Shown: positions 23,901 through 31,580 of the stretch, in pieces
Position numbering within the stretch: position 1 is the stretch's first letter
Layout of the letters: each line of letters opens with the position of its first letter
Source: Barrientosiimonas humi
Lineage (GTDB): Bacteria; Actinomycetota; Actinomycetes; Actinomycetales; Dermatophilaceae
Direction of reading: 5' to 3'
DNA length: 64,000 nucleotides
NCBI RefSeq assembly: GCF_006716095.1
Contig: NZ_VFOK01000001.1
Span: forward strand, 2,139,375 to 2,203,374
The notes under the pieces: generated by a model
The model's database searches: none
What the model was told of the DNA's origin: nothing
The model's input: the letters and a program-made list of their open reading frames with translations, nothing else
Translations under genes and position numbers: made by a program

Positions 23901-25833
23901 CCCGGCCCTCCCAGACCGCGGAGAAGGCGTCCTGGAACACCTCGCGGATCGCCGCGACGCCCTGCTCGCCGGAGCCCCACACGCGCGCGTCGCGCGCCCG
24001 CAGGCCGAAGTCGTAGATGAAGACCGTCTCGCCGTCGGCGCGCTTCATCTCGTACGGCCGCTCGTCGGTGACCGAGACGCCGAGGTCGGTGAACACCGGC
24101 ATCACGTCGGTGAGGATCAGCGGCGAGCGACGGAACAGCTTGAACCGCCGCTCGCGCTCGTCGGCGCCCGGCTCGCGGTAGAGCGTGAGCAGCGTGTCGT
24201 CAGCGCCCTGCAGCGCCTCGAGCCGCTTGAGGTCGGCCACGCCCTGGCGCGGGGAGAAGTCCTCCTTGTAAGCCTCGGGGAACGCCCGGGAGTACAGCGA
24301 GGTCATGCGGGCCGCGGCGTCGTCGCCGTCCTCCTTGCGCGACTGCTCGGCCAGCCGCTCGCTCCAGGAGTGGGTGGCCTCGATGATCTTGTCCTGCAGC
24401 TTGCTCTCGTCGACCTCGTCGATCGAGGTGCCAGGCTTCACCCGGACGACGAAGTGCAGTCGGGCTAAAGAGGATTCGCCGACCGACGTGGTGTAGTCGA
24501 CGCTCTCGGCGTCGTACGCGTCGCGCAGGATCTGCTCCATGCGCAGCCGGGCGGCGGTGTTGTAGCGGTCGCGCGGGATATAGACCATCGCCGAGACGAA
24601 CCGGCCGTAGTCGTCCCGGCGCAGGAACAGCCGCGACTGCCGCCGCTCGCCGAGCCGCGCCACGCCGGTGGCCATCCGGTGCAGCTGCTCGGAGGAGGTC
24701 TGCAGCAGCTCGTCGCGCGGATAGGTCTCCAGCACCTGCATGAGGTCCTTGCCGGAGTGGCTGTGCGGGTCGAACCCGCTGCGGGCGAGCACCTTGTCGA
24801 CGCGCTCGCGCACGACCGGCACCCGGCGTACGGGGTCGGTGTAGGCCGTCGAGGTGTAGAGGCCGAGGAAGCGCTTCTCACCGACGACCCGGCCGGCCTC
24901 GTCGAACGTCTTGATGCCGACGTAGTCGAGGTAGGCCGGGCGGTGCACGGTGGCCCGCGAGTTGGCCTTGGTGAGGATCAGCAGCTCGGGCTCGCGGGCG
25001 CGGGCGCGGGCCTCACCGGTGAGCCGGCTGAAGCTCTGCGACTTGTTGGCGCCGTCCCAGCGCAGCACCCCCAGGCCGGTGCCGGGCACCGACCGCAGCA
25101 CGTCCTCGCCGTCGACGACGTCGAGGACGTACTCCTTGTAGCCGAGGAACGTGAAGTGGTTGTCGGCCAGCCAGCGCAGGAACTCCTGGGTGCGGTCGGT
25201 GATGTCCTGCGGCACCTCGCGCGGCGGGTGCTCGCCCAGGTCCTCGACGATCGACAGCGAGGCCGCGCGCATCTTGGGCCAGTCCTCGACGGCCTCGCGC
25301 ACGTCGCCGAGCACGCGGCGCAGGTCGCGCTCGAGGCGCTCGTCGGCCTCGTCGTTGAGCGCGAGGTCGATCTCCATGTGGATCCACGACTCCTCGCGCA
25401 CCCCGGTGTCGTCACCGTCGGTCGCGGGGTCGATCTCGAGCAGCTCGCCGGTCGGGCCGCGCCGCACCCGCAGCTGCGGGTGGACGAGCAGGCGCACGTC
25501 GCGGTCGTGCCGGGTCAGCTCGGCCATCACCGAGTCGACGAGGAAGGGCATGTCGTCGGTGACGACCTCGAGCACGGCGTAGGAGTTGGTCCAGCCGTCG
25601 GTGCCGCGGGTGGGGCGGAAGACGCGCACCTTGGCCTCGCCGTCGCCGCGCTGCTGGGCGAGCGAGACGTGGCTACGGACGATGCCGCTGAGGTGCTCGG
25701 GGCCCGCCGTGCGCAGCTCGTCGTCGTCGAGGTGGCGGAAGTAGGTCTCGCACACCTGGGAGGCGGGGCCCGGCGGAGACTTCTCGCTGGTGGCCTTGAT
25801 GATGTCGGACCGGGACTGATCGACAGATGTCAT
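20986..25833 (-). CDS. gdh: NAD-dependent glutamate dehydrogenase, large type
   Basis: Cytoplasmic enzyme of 1,615 residues that oxidatively deaminates glutamate to 2-oxoglutarate. The N-terminal half holds the ACT-like and regulatory regions of the large GDH class. The catalytic core follows at roughly 790-1250: KIDCKAVPGLPSPKPMFEIW, VARGGLRWSDRREDFRTEI, and the catalytic-lysine stretch GLVKAQMVKNAVIVPTGSKG. Cofactor-binding sequences DDTYLVVAADKGTATFSDI come next. Length and motifs match the 180-kDa GDH of Streptomyces and mycobacteria (Rv2476c type). The ATG at 25833 is supported by MTSVDQSRSDI. Together with PruA at 27210 it would feed proline and glutamate carbon to the TCA cycle. Confidence 0.95.
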   Translation of the reverse strand: MTSVDQSRSDIIKATSEKSPPGPASQVCETYFRHLDDDELRTAGPEHLSGIVRSHVSLAQQRGDGEAKVRVFRPTRGTDGWTNSYAVLEVVTDDMPFLVDSVMAELTRHDRDVRLLVHPQLRVRRGPTGELLEIDPATDGDDTGVREESWIHMEIDLALNDEADERLERDLRRVLGDVREAVEDWPKMRAASLSIVEDLGEHPPREVPQDITDRTQEFLRWLADNHFTFLGYKEYVLDVVDGEDVLRSVPGTGLGVLRWDGANKSQSFSRLTGEARARAREPELLILTKANSRATVHRPAYLDYVGIKTFDEAGRVVGEKRFLGLYTSTAYTDPVRRVPVVRERVDKVLARSGFDPHSHSGKDLMQVLETYPRDELLQTSSEQLHRMATGVARLGERRQSRLFLRRDDYGRFVSAMVYIPRDRYNTAARLRMEQILRDAYDAESVDYTTSVGESSLARLHFVVRVKPGTSIDEVDESKLQDKIIEATHSWSERLAEQSRKEDGDDAAARMTSLYSRAFPEAYKEDFSPRQGVADLKRLEALQGADDTLLTLYREPGADERERRFKLFRRSPLILTDVMPVFTDLGVSVTDERPYEMKRADGETVFIYDFGLRARDARVWGSGEQGVAAIREVFQDAFSAVWEGRAESDRFNELVLAGGLTWRQVVILRAVAKYLRQIGSTFSDNYLIEALTSNLDLARALVELFETRFDPERPDQGRDDAEQQVLDRIDAALDDVASLDHDRIIRSFVGVIRATLRTNAFQADGDGTHRPVVSFKIDCKAVPGLPSPKPMFEIWVYSPRVEGVHLRFGKVARGGLRWSDRREDFRTEILGLVKAQMVKNAVIVPTGSKGGFVAKQLPDASDREAWQAEGIEAYKGFISGLLDVTDNLVSGEVVPPEQVVRHDPDDTYLVVAADKGTATFSDIANGVAQDYGFWLDDAFASGGSAGYDHKAMGITARGAWESVKRHFRDMGVDSQTEDFTAVGVGDMSGDVFGNGMLLSEHIRLVAAFDHRHIFVDPDPDAATSFAERRRLFDLPRSSWADYDADLISEGGGVWPRTAKSIPVSPQMVTALGLAEGTTSMTPAELMKAVLLAPVDLLWNGGIGTYVKSAVESNDQIGDRANDAIRVDGRDLRVKVIGEGGNLGASQLGRIEAAQAGVRVNTDAIDNSAGVDTSDHEVNIKILLTEQMRSGELSLEQRNELLESMTDEVAVQVLRDNYEQNTLLGNARAQEGAMVTVHQRLIHWLEERGELDRELEFLPSDDEIAARAAQGKGLTSPELSVLLSYAKLALKADLDGSALTSDPWFDRTLAHYFPEPLRERYADALREHPLRDDIVVNSVVNSLVNRGGITFAYRALEETAADPEQVMRAYVVAREVFGMSEFVAQVEALDNKVSTQAQTELYLEFRRLIDRATRWLLHSRPAHLDVGSEIERFGPAVRELSPKVPDMLSGAERERWERSVEQLLGEGLPRELAERGAALLDTFSLLDIVEQAREREEPVADVAAVYFVLSERLGIDRLLGAVSQLPREDRWDSLARGAVRDDLYSVLDSLTGTVLAGTEPGTDAQARVDGWSSENEGAIGRGQQALDGLADLEEPTLAALSVALRTLRTVIRSGSAS

Positions 25834-26054
25834 CGAACGCGCTTACCTCAGGGACGCGGAGTGGACAGCCCACGTCGTTGTGGGCCCGCCCCGATGCTAC
25901 GGCAGTGGCTCGCCGCCCATGACCCGCCCTCGGGTCGCTTTCCGGGATCCCCACGTACGCCCGCCGGCCGCGCCGGGACGACCGCGGGCAGGGCGTGGGC
26001 CGGGTTGTGCACAGTGCGCCCGCGCGGGGTCCTGCGCCCGCCTAGGCTGGCCGG

Positions 26055-26687
26055 ATGACCCCCGTGGATCCCGCAGCGCCGACGCGTCTCGCGGGGGTCG
26101 CCACCCGGCTGCTCTCGGTGCACCTCGACGGTGCCGACCCGCGCACGGCGGAGGCGTTCGCGGGTGCGGTCGAGCGGCTCGCCGGCGCCGTCCTCGACTG
26201 GCACGACGCGCTGCGCGTCGGGGCCGGCACGACGGACGAGGTCGCGACGGACGGGGTCCCGGGCGCCCCGGTCCGGGCCGCTGACGACGCGGCCGCTCCC
26301 CCGCCTCTCCCCCTCGCGCGCGACACCGCCGCAGAGCGCGCGTCGGCCGTCGAGCGGCTGCGCGGCGGATCGCTGCCGGCGCTGGCGAGCAGCGCGCAGG
26401 CCGCCGCCGGCGACCTCGCCGGAGCCGCGCGCGATCTACGATCGACCGCGAGCAGCGTTGTCGCGCAAGCAGACTCACGCGGCGAGCTCCTCGCTGCGAG
26501 CGCCGAGCGGCTGGCCGAGTCCGTCGCCGAGCTCGGCGCGACGGTCGCCGACGAGCGCGACCGAGCGGCGCGCGGCGGGCCGCTCGACGGCGGCTCCGAC
26601 GAGGACGAGGCGACCCGGGCCGCCTCAGCGCTGCGGCGCGCCGAGCGCGCGGTCGAGCAGGTGGCCCGCACTACGCTGCCCGGATGA
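26055..26687 (+). CDS. Hypothetical alanine-rich protein
   Basis: Protein of 210 residues, very rich in Ala, Glu and Arg, with predicted long helices in residues 75-210 and no membrane segment or signal peptide. I do not recognise a family. It overlaps the start of the DUF2505 gene by 4 bases (ATGA), which supports it as a real coding gene in an operon. It is divergent from the glutamate dehydrogenase gene with a 221-base gap. The start is the ATG at 26055. Confidence 0.6.
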   Translation: MTPVDPAAPTRLAGVATRLLSVHLDGADPRTAEAFAGAVERLAGAVLDWHDALRVGAGTTDEVATDGVPGAPVRAADDAAAPPPLPLARDTAAERASAVERLRGGSLPALASSAQAAAGDLAGAARDLRSTASSVVAQADSRGELLAASAERLAESVAELGATVADERDRAARGGPLDGGSDEDEATRAASALRRAERAVEQVARTTLPG

Positions 26688-27181
26688 AGATCACCGAGAC
26701 CTGGACCTACGCCGCCACCCCCGACCGCGTCTGGGCGATGATCACCGACCCGGCGTTCCAGGAGCGCAAGTGCGCGGCCTCCGGGGCCCTGTCGTTCGAC
26801 GTGTCGGTCGAGCAGGCGGCCGGCGACGGCGCCACCGTCGTCACCTCCCGGCGGATGCCGACCGACGGGCTGCCCAGCCAGTTCCAGAAGTTCGTCAAGG
26901 ACGGCCTGGAGGTCGTCGAGACCCAGACCTGGGAGCCCGCCGCCGGTGACGGCTCGCGCTCGGGCCGCGCCGACGTACAGATCAAGGGCACGCCCGTCAC
27001 GATGAAGGGCACGCTCACGATGACGCCCGCCGGCGAGGGCACCACGCTGCGCCTCGACGCGGACGTCAAGGCGGGAATCCCGTTGGTGGGCGGGCAGATC
27101 GAGAAGGCCGTCGCCCCCGCGGTGGTGCACGGCATCAAGGTCGAGGAGCGCGAGGGCGCGGCCTACCTCACCGGCGCCTGA
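26684..27181 (+). CDS. DUF2505 (SRPBCC-fold) protein
   Basis: Soluble protein of 165 residues with the START/SRPBCC pattern of DUF2505: it opens KITETWTYAATPDRVWAMIT, has the acidic/basic strand alternation TFEAAAGDGS-type in the middle (AAGDGSRSGRADVQIKGTPV) and ends with the conserved helix GGQIEKAVAPAVVHGIKVEE. The fold forms a hydrophobic cavity; ligands of DUF2505 proteins are unknown. The ATG at 26684 overlaps the upstream stop. The gene runs into a stop-codon hairpin at 27166. Confidence 0.85.
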   Translation: MKITETWTYAATPDRVWAMITDPAFQERKCAASGALSFDVSVEQAAGDGATVVTSRRMPTDGLPSQFQKFVKDGLEVVETQTWEPAAGDGSRSGRADVQIKGTPVTMKGTLTMTPAGEGTTLRLDADVKAGIPLVGGQIEKAVAPAVVHGIKVEEREGAAYLTGA

Positions 27182-27193
27182 GCGCCGGTGAGG
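27166..27193. terminator. Hairpin with stop codon in its loop
   Basis: CCTCACCGGCGC (27166-27177) and GCGCCGGTGAGG (27182-27193) are a perfect 12-base inverted repeat. The 4-base loop CTGA contains the TGA stop of the DUF2505 gene. The pruA stop lies 17 bases beyond on the other strand, so the hairpin can serve both convergent transcripts. Confidence 0.75.
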
Positions 27194-27209
27194 CAGCGCG
27201 CCGCCCGGC

Positions 27210-28838
27210 TCAGCCCATGTGCGGGTACTCGTAGCTCGTCGGCGGGACGAACGTCTCCTTGATCGAGCGGGTGCTGGTCCAGCGCATCAGGTTCTGCGCG
27301 GCGCCGGCCTTGTCGTTGGTGCCGCTGCCCCGGCCGCCGCCGAACGGCTGCTGCCCGACGACCGCACCGGTCGGCTTGTCGTTGACGTAGAAGTTGCCGG
27401 CGGCGAACCGCAGACGGTGCGCGGCCTCGGCGATGACCGCCCGGTCCTGGGCGATGATCGAGCCGGTGAGGGCGTACGGCGCGACGGACTCCATCTGGTC
27501 GAGCACCTTGTCGTACTGCCGGTCGGGGAAGACGTGCACCGCGAGGATCGGGCCGAAGTACTCCGTGGAGAACAGCTCGTGGTCGGGGTTGCCGACCTCG
27601 AGCACGGTGGGCCGCACGAAGTAGCCGACGCTGTCGTCGTACGTGCCGCCCGCGAGGACCTTCACGTCGCGGTGCGAGTGGGCCATGTCGATCGCGGCCT
27701 TGTGCTTGGCGAACGCGCGGTCGTCGATGACGGCGCCCATGAAGTTGCTGAAGTCGGTGACGTCACCCTGGCTGATGGCCTGGGTCAGGTCGACCAGGTC
27801 GCCCTTGATCTGCTTCCACAGCGACGCGGGGACGTACGCGCGCGAGGCGGCCGAGCACTTCTGGCCCTGGTACTCGAACGCGCCCCGGATCATCGCCGTG
27901 CGCAGCACGTCGGGGTCGGCCGAAGGGTGAGCCACGATGAAGTCCTTGCCGCCGGTCTCGCCGACCAGGCGCGGGTAGGACCGGTAGGCCTGCAGGTTGT
28001 TGCCGACCTCCTGCCACAGGTGCTGGAAGGTCGGGGTCGAGCCGGTGAAGTGGATGCCGGCGAGGTCGGGGTCGGCGAGGGCGACCTTGGAGACGTTGAG
28101 CCCGTCGCCGGTGACCAGGTTGATGACGCCGTCGGGCAGACCGGCCGCCTGCAGCAGCTCCATGATCAGCACGGCCGCGCGGGTCTGGGTGGGCGAGGGC
28201 TTCCAGACGACCGTGTTGCCCATCAGCGCCGGCGCGGTGGGCAGGTTGCCGGCGATCGCGGTGAAGTTGAACGGGGTGATCGCATAGACGAAGCCCTCGA
28301 GCGGGCGGTGGTCGGTGCGGTTCCAGACGCCGCGCGCGTTGGCCGGCGGCTGCTCAGCGAGGATCTGCCGCGCGAAGTGCACGTTGAAGCGCCAGAAGTC
28401 GATGAGCTCGCAGGCGCTGTCGATCTCGGCCTGGAAGCAGGTCTTGCTCTGGCCGAGCATGGTCGCGGCGTTGAGCTTCTGGCGCCACGGGCCGGACAGC
28501 AGGTCGGCGGCCTTGAGCAGCACCGACGCCCGGTCGTCGAAGGACAGGTCGCGCCAGGCCGGCGCCGCCTGCTTGGCCGCCTCGACCGCGGACTCCGCGT
28601 CGGAGACGGTGGCATTCTTCATGGTCCCCAGGACCAACTTGTGCGCGTGCGGCTGGCGCACCTTGATGCTCTTGCCGCCGCCCATGACCTGCTTGCCGCC
28701 GATCGTGTGCGGCAGGTCGACCTGCTCGCTGCCGATCTCGACCAGCGCGACCTCGAGCGCGGCGCGCTCGGGGCTGCCCGGCGCGTAGTCGAGGACCGGT
28801 TCGTTGATCGGGGCGGGGACCTGGGTCACAGCGTCCAT
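27210..28838 (-). CDS. pruA: L-glutamate gamma-semialdehyde dehydrogenase
   Basis: Enzyme of 542 residues that oxidises glutamate-5-semialdehyde (P5C) to glutamate, the second step of proline breakdown. The aldehyde dehydrogenase core is visible: FTGSTPTFQHLW, the catalytic Glu in LVGETGGKDFIVAHP, and the catalytic Cys in EYQGQKCSAASRAYVP. The C-terminal FGGGRGSGTNDKAG completes the fold. The length fits the monofunctional actinobacterial and eukaryotic P5C dehydrogenases. No proline dehydrogenase gene is adjacent. The ATG at 28838 gives MDAVTQVPAPINEPVL. Glutamate dehydrogenase at 20986 takes the product further. Confidence 0.95.
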   Translation of the reverse strand: MDAVTQVPAPINEPVLDYAPGSPERAALEVALVEIGSEQVDLPHTIGGKQVMGGGKSIKVRQPHAHKLVLGTMKNATVSDAESAVEAAKQAAPAWRDLSFDDRASVLLKAADLLSGPWRQKLNAATMLGQSKTCFQAEIDSACELIDFWRFNVHFARQILAEQPPANARGVWNRTDHRPLEGFVYAITPFNFTAIAGNLPTAPALMGNTVVWKPSPTQTRAAVLIMELLQAAGLPDGVINLVTGDGLNVSKVALADPDLAGIHFTGSTPTFQHLWQEVGNNLQAYRSYPRLVGETGGKDFIVAHPSADPDVLRTAMIRGAFEYQGQKCSAASRAYVPASLWKQIKGDLVDLTQAISQGDVTDFSNFMGAVIDDRAFAKHKAAIDMAHSHRDVKVLAGGTYDDSVGYFVRPTVLEVGNPDHELFSTEYFGPILAVHVFPDRQYDKVLDQMESVAPYALTGSIIAQDRAVIAEAAHRLRFAAGNFYVNDKPTGAVVGQQPFGGGRGSGTNDKAGAAQNLMRWTSTRSIKETFVPPTSYEYPHMG

Positions 28839-28935
28839 CGATGGCTCCTTCGGGTGACGTCGTCGGCATCCCTTGTGGGGGTCACCTCATCGTGTCATGC
28901 GCCCGCAGGAGGTACGCCCGCCCCACCGCGCGTGG

Positions 28936-29688
28936 TCACGCGCTCGACGACGGACCGCTCACGCCCCCGACGCGGTAACCGGCGAACAGCGCGCCGCCGC
29001 AGTGCTCGAGCACCCCGCGCACCGCGGCGTCGAGGGCGGCCGGGCCGGCGGTGAGGCCCTGGGTGAGCCGAGCGCCGAGGTCGTCGCCGAGCGCCCGGTC
29101 GCGCGCCTGCAGCGCGCGCAGCAGCCCCTTGCCGGAGCCCTGCCACTGCTGGTCGTGGCCGAGCAGCAGCCGAGCCGCCTGCTCCCACAGCGCCGCGACG
29201 AGCACCGCGCGCTCGGTCTCGTCGACGGCGCCCTCGAGGTCCGCCAGCAGGTCGGTGACGTGATAGCGCGCCGCGTCGATCTCGTGCTGCGGCAACGGAT
29301 CCGGGCCGGCGAGCACCTCGTCGAGGCAGGCCGTCGCGAGGTCGGCCGCCACGTTGTCGCGGTCGACCAGCACCACTCCCCCGGCGATCAGCCGCGCCAT
29401 CGTCGGCTGCCGCCGCGAGCGGTCCTTGGCGCGGTAGTGCGCGATCGAGCCGAGCGTGTGCACGAACAGCTCGACGGGGATGTCCTCGTGCACCAGCGAC
29501 TCGCGGAACGGCGCCGGCGGCCCGTCCAGCAGCACGACGATGTCGAGGTCGGAGGTGCTGGTCGCCGTGCCGGCGACCACGCTCCCCGCGAGCCAGGCGC
29601 ACCGCGCGTCGGAGAAGCGCCCGGTGACGAGCCGACGCGCCGTGGCGACGGCCTCGTCGCGGCTGAGGGGGAAGCCCTGGTCAGTCAT
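28936..29688 (-). CDS. Nucleotidyltransferase-domain protein
   Basis: Protein of 250 residues with a MNT-type nucleotidyltransferase domain: LAGSVVAGTATSTSDLDIVV near residue 35 gives the GS(X)nSDLD metal-binding motif, and the third carboxylate is likely the Glu in PVELFVH. The C-terminal half is helical (RYHVTDLLADLEGA). The start at 29688 (MTDQGFPLSR) overlaps the upstream stop by 8 bases, so an extension to 29781 into the neighbour is unlikely. Substrate unknown; possibilities include small-molecule or protein nucleotidylation. Confidence 0.8.
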   Translation of the reverse strand: MTDQGFPLSRDEAVATARRLVTGRFSDARCAWLAGSVVAGTATSTSDLDIVVLLDGPPAPFRESLVHEDIPVELFVHTLGSIAHYRAKDRSRRQPTMARLIAGGVVLVDRDNVAADLATACLDEVLAGPDPLPQHEIDAARYHVTDLLADLEGAVDETERAVLVAALWEQAARLLLGHDQQWQGSGKGLLRALQARDRALGDDLGARLTQGLTAGPAALDAAVRGVLEHCGGALFAGYRVGGVSGPSSSA

Positions 29689-30106
29689 CGCCCAGCAGCC
29701 GGCGGACCTCGTCGAGCTCGGTGATGTCGTACCAGCTGAGCTCGAGCTCCTCACCCGGCTCCGGACGTACGCCCTCGTCACCCAGGTGCAGACTGGCCAC
29801 CCGCTGACGAGACAGGACGCCGGAAACCGTCACGGCAGAAGCGATCTCGCCGCCGGCGGGCTGAACCTTGTCGTCGGGCACGTCGGCCGCGGCGACGACC
29901 ACGCGCTGCCCGTCGGCGGTGGCCGCCGCGGCGTCCTGGGTGGCGGTGAACTCCCAGCCCTCGTCGTCGTCCTGCGGGGCCGACTCGCGCAGGGCGTCGG
30001 TGACTCCGGTCGCGAGGCGTCCGTCGAGCGACAGCTCGTGGCTCGTCGCCAGCTCGTCGAGGTCGGCGGCGGTCAGCGGCAGGTAGATGCGGGTCAGCGA
30101 GCTCAT
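29681..30106 (-). CDS. DUF6912-like protein
   Basis: Protein of 141 residues resembling the actinobacterial DUF6912 family: it opens with a short strand TRIYLPLTAADLDEL, has a TDALRESAP turn, then a helix and ADGQRVVVAAADVPD. It ends ELELSWYDITELDEVRRLL. No signal or membrane segment is seen. In this family the gene usually lies near tgs-type or helicase genes; here it overlaps the acyltransferase stop by 4 bases. The function is unknown. Confidence 0.75.
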   Translation of the reverse strand: MSSLTRIYLPLTAADLDELATSHELSLDGRLATGVTDALRESAPQDDDEGWEFTATQDAAAATADGQRVVVAAADVPDDKVQPAGGEIASAVTVSGVLSRQRVASLHLGDEGVRPEPGEELELSWYDITELDEVRRLLGDD

Positions 30107-31512
30107 GAGGCCTCATCCTCGCCCAGCTCGGCCAGCGCGTCGGTGAGGCACTGCCCGAGCACGTCGAGGTCGGGCATCGCGGCCCGGTCGGCGTTGAGCC
30201 CGAAGTAGACCCCGCCGTCGTAGGACGTCAGACCGATCGACAGCGCCTGCCCCTTGCCGAGCGGGATCACGGGGTAGCTCGCGACCATCCGCGCGTCGCC
30301 GGCGTAGAGCGGTTGCTGCGGGCCCGGCACGTTGGTCACGACCAGGTTGGAGATGCGGCGCGTCATGGCGCTGCCGACGCGCGCGCCGAGCGAGTGCAGC
30401 GTGGGCGGGGCGAAGCCGGCGATCTCGCGCAGGGCCGCGGCGGTCATCGCTTGGCTGCTCTCCATCTGCTGGTGCATGGAGTAGGCCACCTGGTGCAGGC
30501 GCATGGTCGGGCTGGGCTCGCCGACGGGCAGGTCGACCACGAGCGCCGCGACCTGCTCTCCCTCGGCCTCCTGCGGCTGGGTGCTGACCGGCACGAGCGC
30601 GCGCACCGACTCCCCGCCCGACACCGACTCGCCGCGGGTGAGCAGCCAGTTGCGCAGCCCGCCGGCGATGACGGCCAGCACGACGTCGTGGACGCTGACC
30701 TCGATGCCGCCACGGGCGCGGTTCACCCGCGAGCGCACCGCCTGGTAGTCGGCCAGCCTGGTGTCGATCGTGAGCACCCGCCGGTGCGGCCCGATCTCGA
30801 CGTTGAGCGGGCTGCTCGGCGCCGGGCGCGCGGCCGAGCGGGCGACGGCCTGCACCACGTCGCCGGCGACCTGGCGGGCGCGCCCCGCGACGTGCCAGGC
30901 GTCACCGACGCCGGCCTTGACGCCCTCGACGACCTGGCTGGGGCTCCGGACCACGTCGAGCACCGCCTGGGCCATCAGCTCGACCCCGGACGGCTCGCGC
31001 TGGGCGTGCCAGGTGTGCGGCACCGGGTCGCCGCGGTCGGCGGCGGTGTCGACGATGACCTGGCCGAGGTCGATGGCGTGGATGCCGTCGACCAGCGCCT
31101 GGTGGGTCTTGGTGACGATCGCGAACCGCCCGTGGGCCAGCCCCTCGACGAGGTAGAGCTCCCACAGCGGCCGCGAGCGGTCGAGCGGGCGCGCCTGGAT
31201 GCGCGCGACGAACTCCTCGAGCTGGGTGGTCGACCCCGGACGCGGCAGCGCCGAGCGGCGCACGTGATAGCTCAGGTCGAACTCGGCGTCGTCGACCCAG
31301 ACCGGGTTGAGCAGGCCGCCCGGCACGTCCTTGACCCGCTGGCGGTATCGCGGGACGTAGGCGATCCGGCTCGTCACGAGCGCCAGCAGCCGGTCGAGGT
31401 CGAAGTCGTCCTTGCCCGGCTTGAAGACCATCACCGAGCCGACGTGCAACGGCGTGCTGGCGTCCTCGAGATAGAGGAAGGACACGTCGAGGGCGCTCAA
31501 CCGATCGGTCAC
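30103..31512 (-). CDS. WS/DGAT-type acyltransferase with altered HHxxxDG motif
   Basis: Wax ester synthase/diacylglycerol acyltransferase family protein of 469 residues, expected to make triacylglycerol or wax esters. It has the N-terminal MTDRLSALDVSFLYLED-type opening, the central VNRARGGIEVSVHDVVLAV, and C-terminal ISNLVVTNVPGPQQPLYAGD. The active-site motif reads KTHQALVDG: the usual second histidine of HHxxxDG is glutamine, read directly from the codon CAG. Whether it remains active is open. The GTG at 31512 is chosen because the long in-frame upstream part overlaps the next gene. It sits where M. tuberculosis has tgs3 (Rv3234c). Confidence 0.88.
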   Translation of the reverse strand: MTDRLSALDVSFLYLEDASTPLHVGSVMVFKPGKDDFDLDRLLALVTSRIAYVPRYRQRVKDVPGGLLNPVWVDDAEFDLSYHVRRSALPRPGSTTQLEEFVARIQARPLDRSRPLWELYLVEGLAHGRFAIVTKTHQALVDGIHAIDLGQVIVDTAADRGDPVPHTWHAQREPSGVELMAQAVLDVVRSPSQVVEGVKAGVGDAWHVAGRARQVAGDVVQAVARSAARPAPSSPLNVEIGPHRRVLTIDTRLADYQAVRSRVNRARGGIEVSVHDVVLAVIAGGLRNWLLTRGESVSGGESVRALVPVSTQPQEAEGEQVAALVVDLPVGEPSPTMRLHQVAYSMHQQMESSQAMTAAALREIAGFAPPTLHSLGARVGSAMTRRISNLVVTNVPGPQQPLYAGDARMVASYPVIPLGKGQALSIGLTSYDGGVYFGLNADRAAMPDLDVLGQCLTDALAELGEDEAS

Positions 31513-31580
31513 GGCGCCATCCTGCCAAACGTGCGGCGCCCGGGTCAGTCCGTCGCGGACGTACGCCCGGTGCCGGGGCC

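Noticed and set aside
20872-24468. A 1,198-codon open frame on the plus strand
   Set aside because: It is antisense to the glutamate dehydrogenase gene, which has clear family motifs. Long open frames on the opposite strand are expected at this GC content.
26055-26687. Treating the alanine-rich frame as a shadow of the opposite strand
   Set aside because: No gene with family motifs is present on the other strand here, and it has a 4-base overlap with the next gene, so it was kept at reduced confidence.
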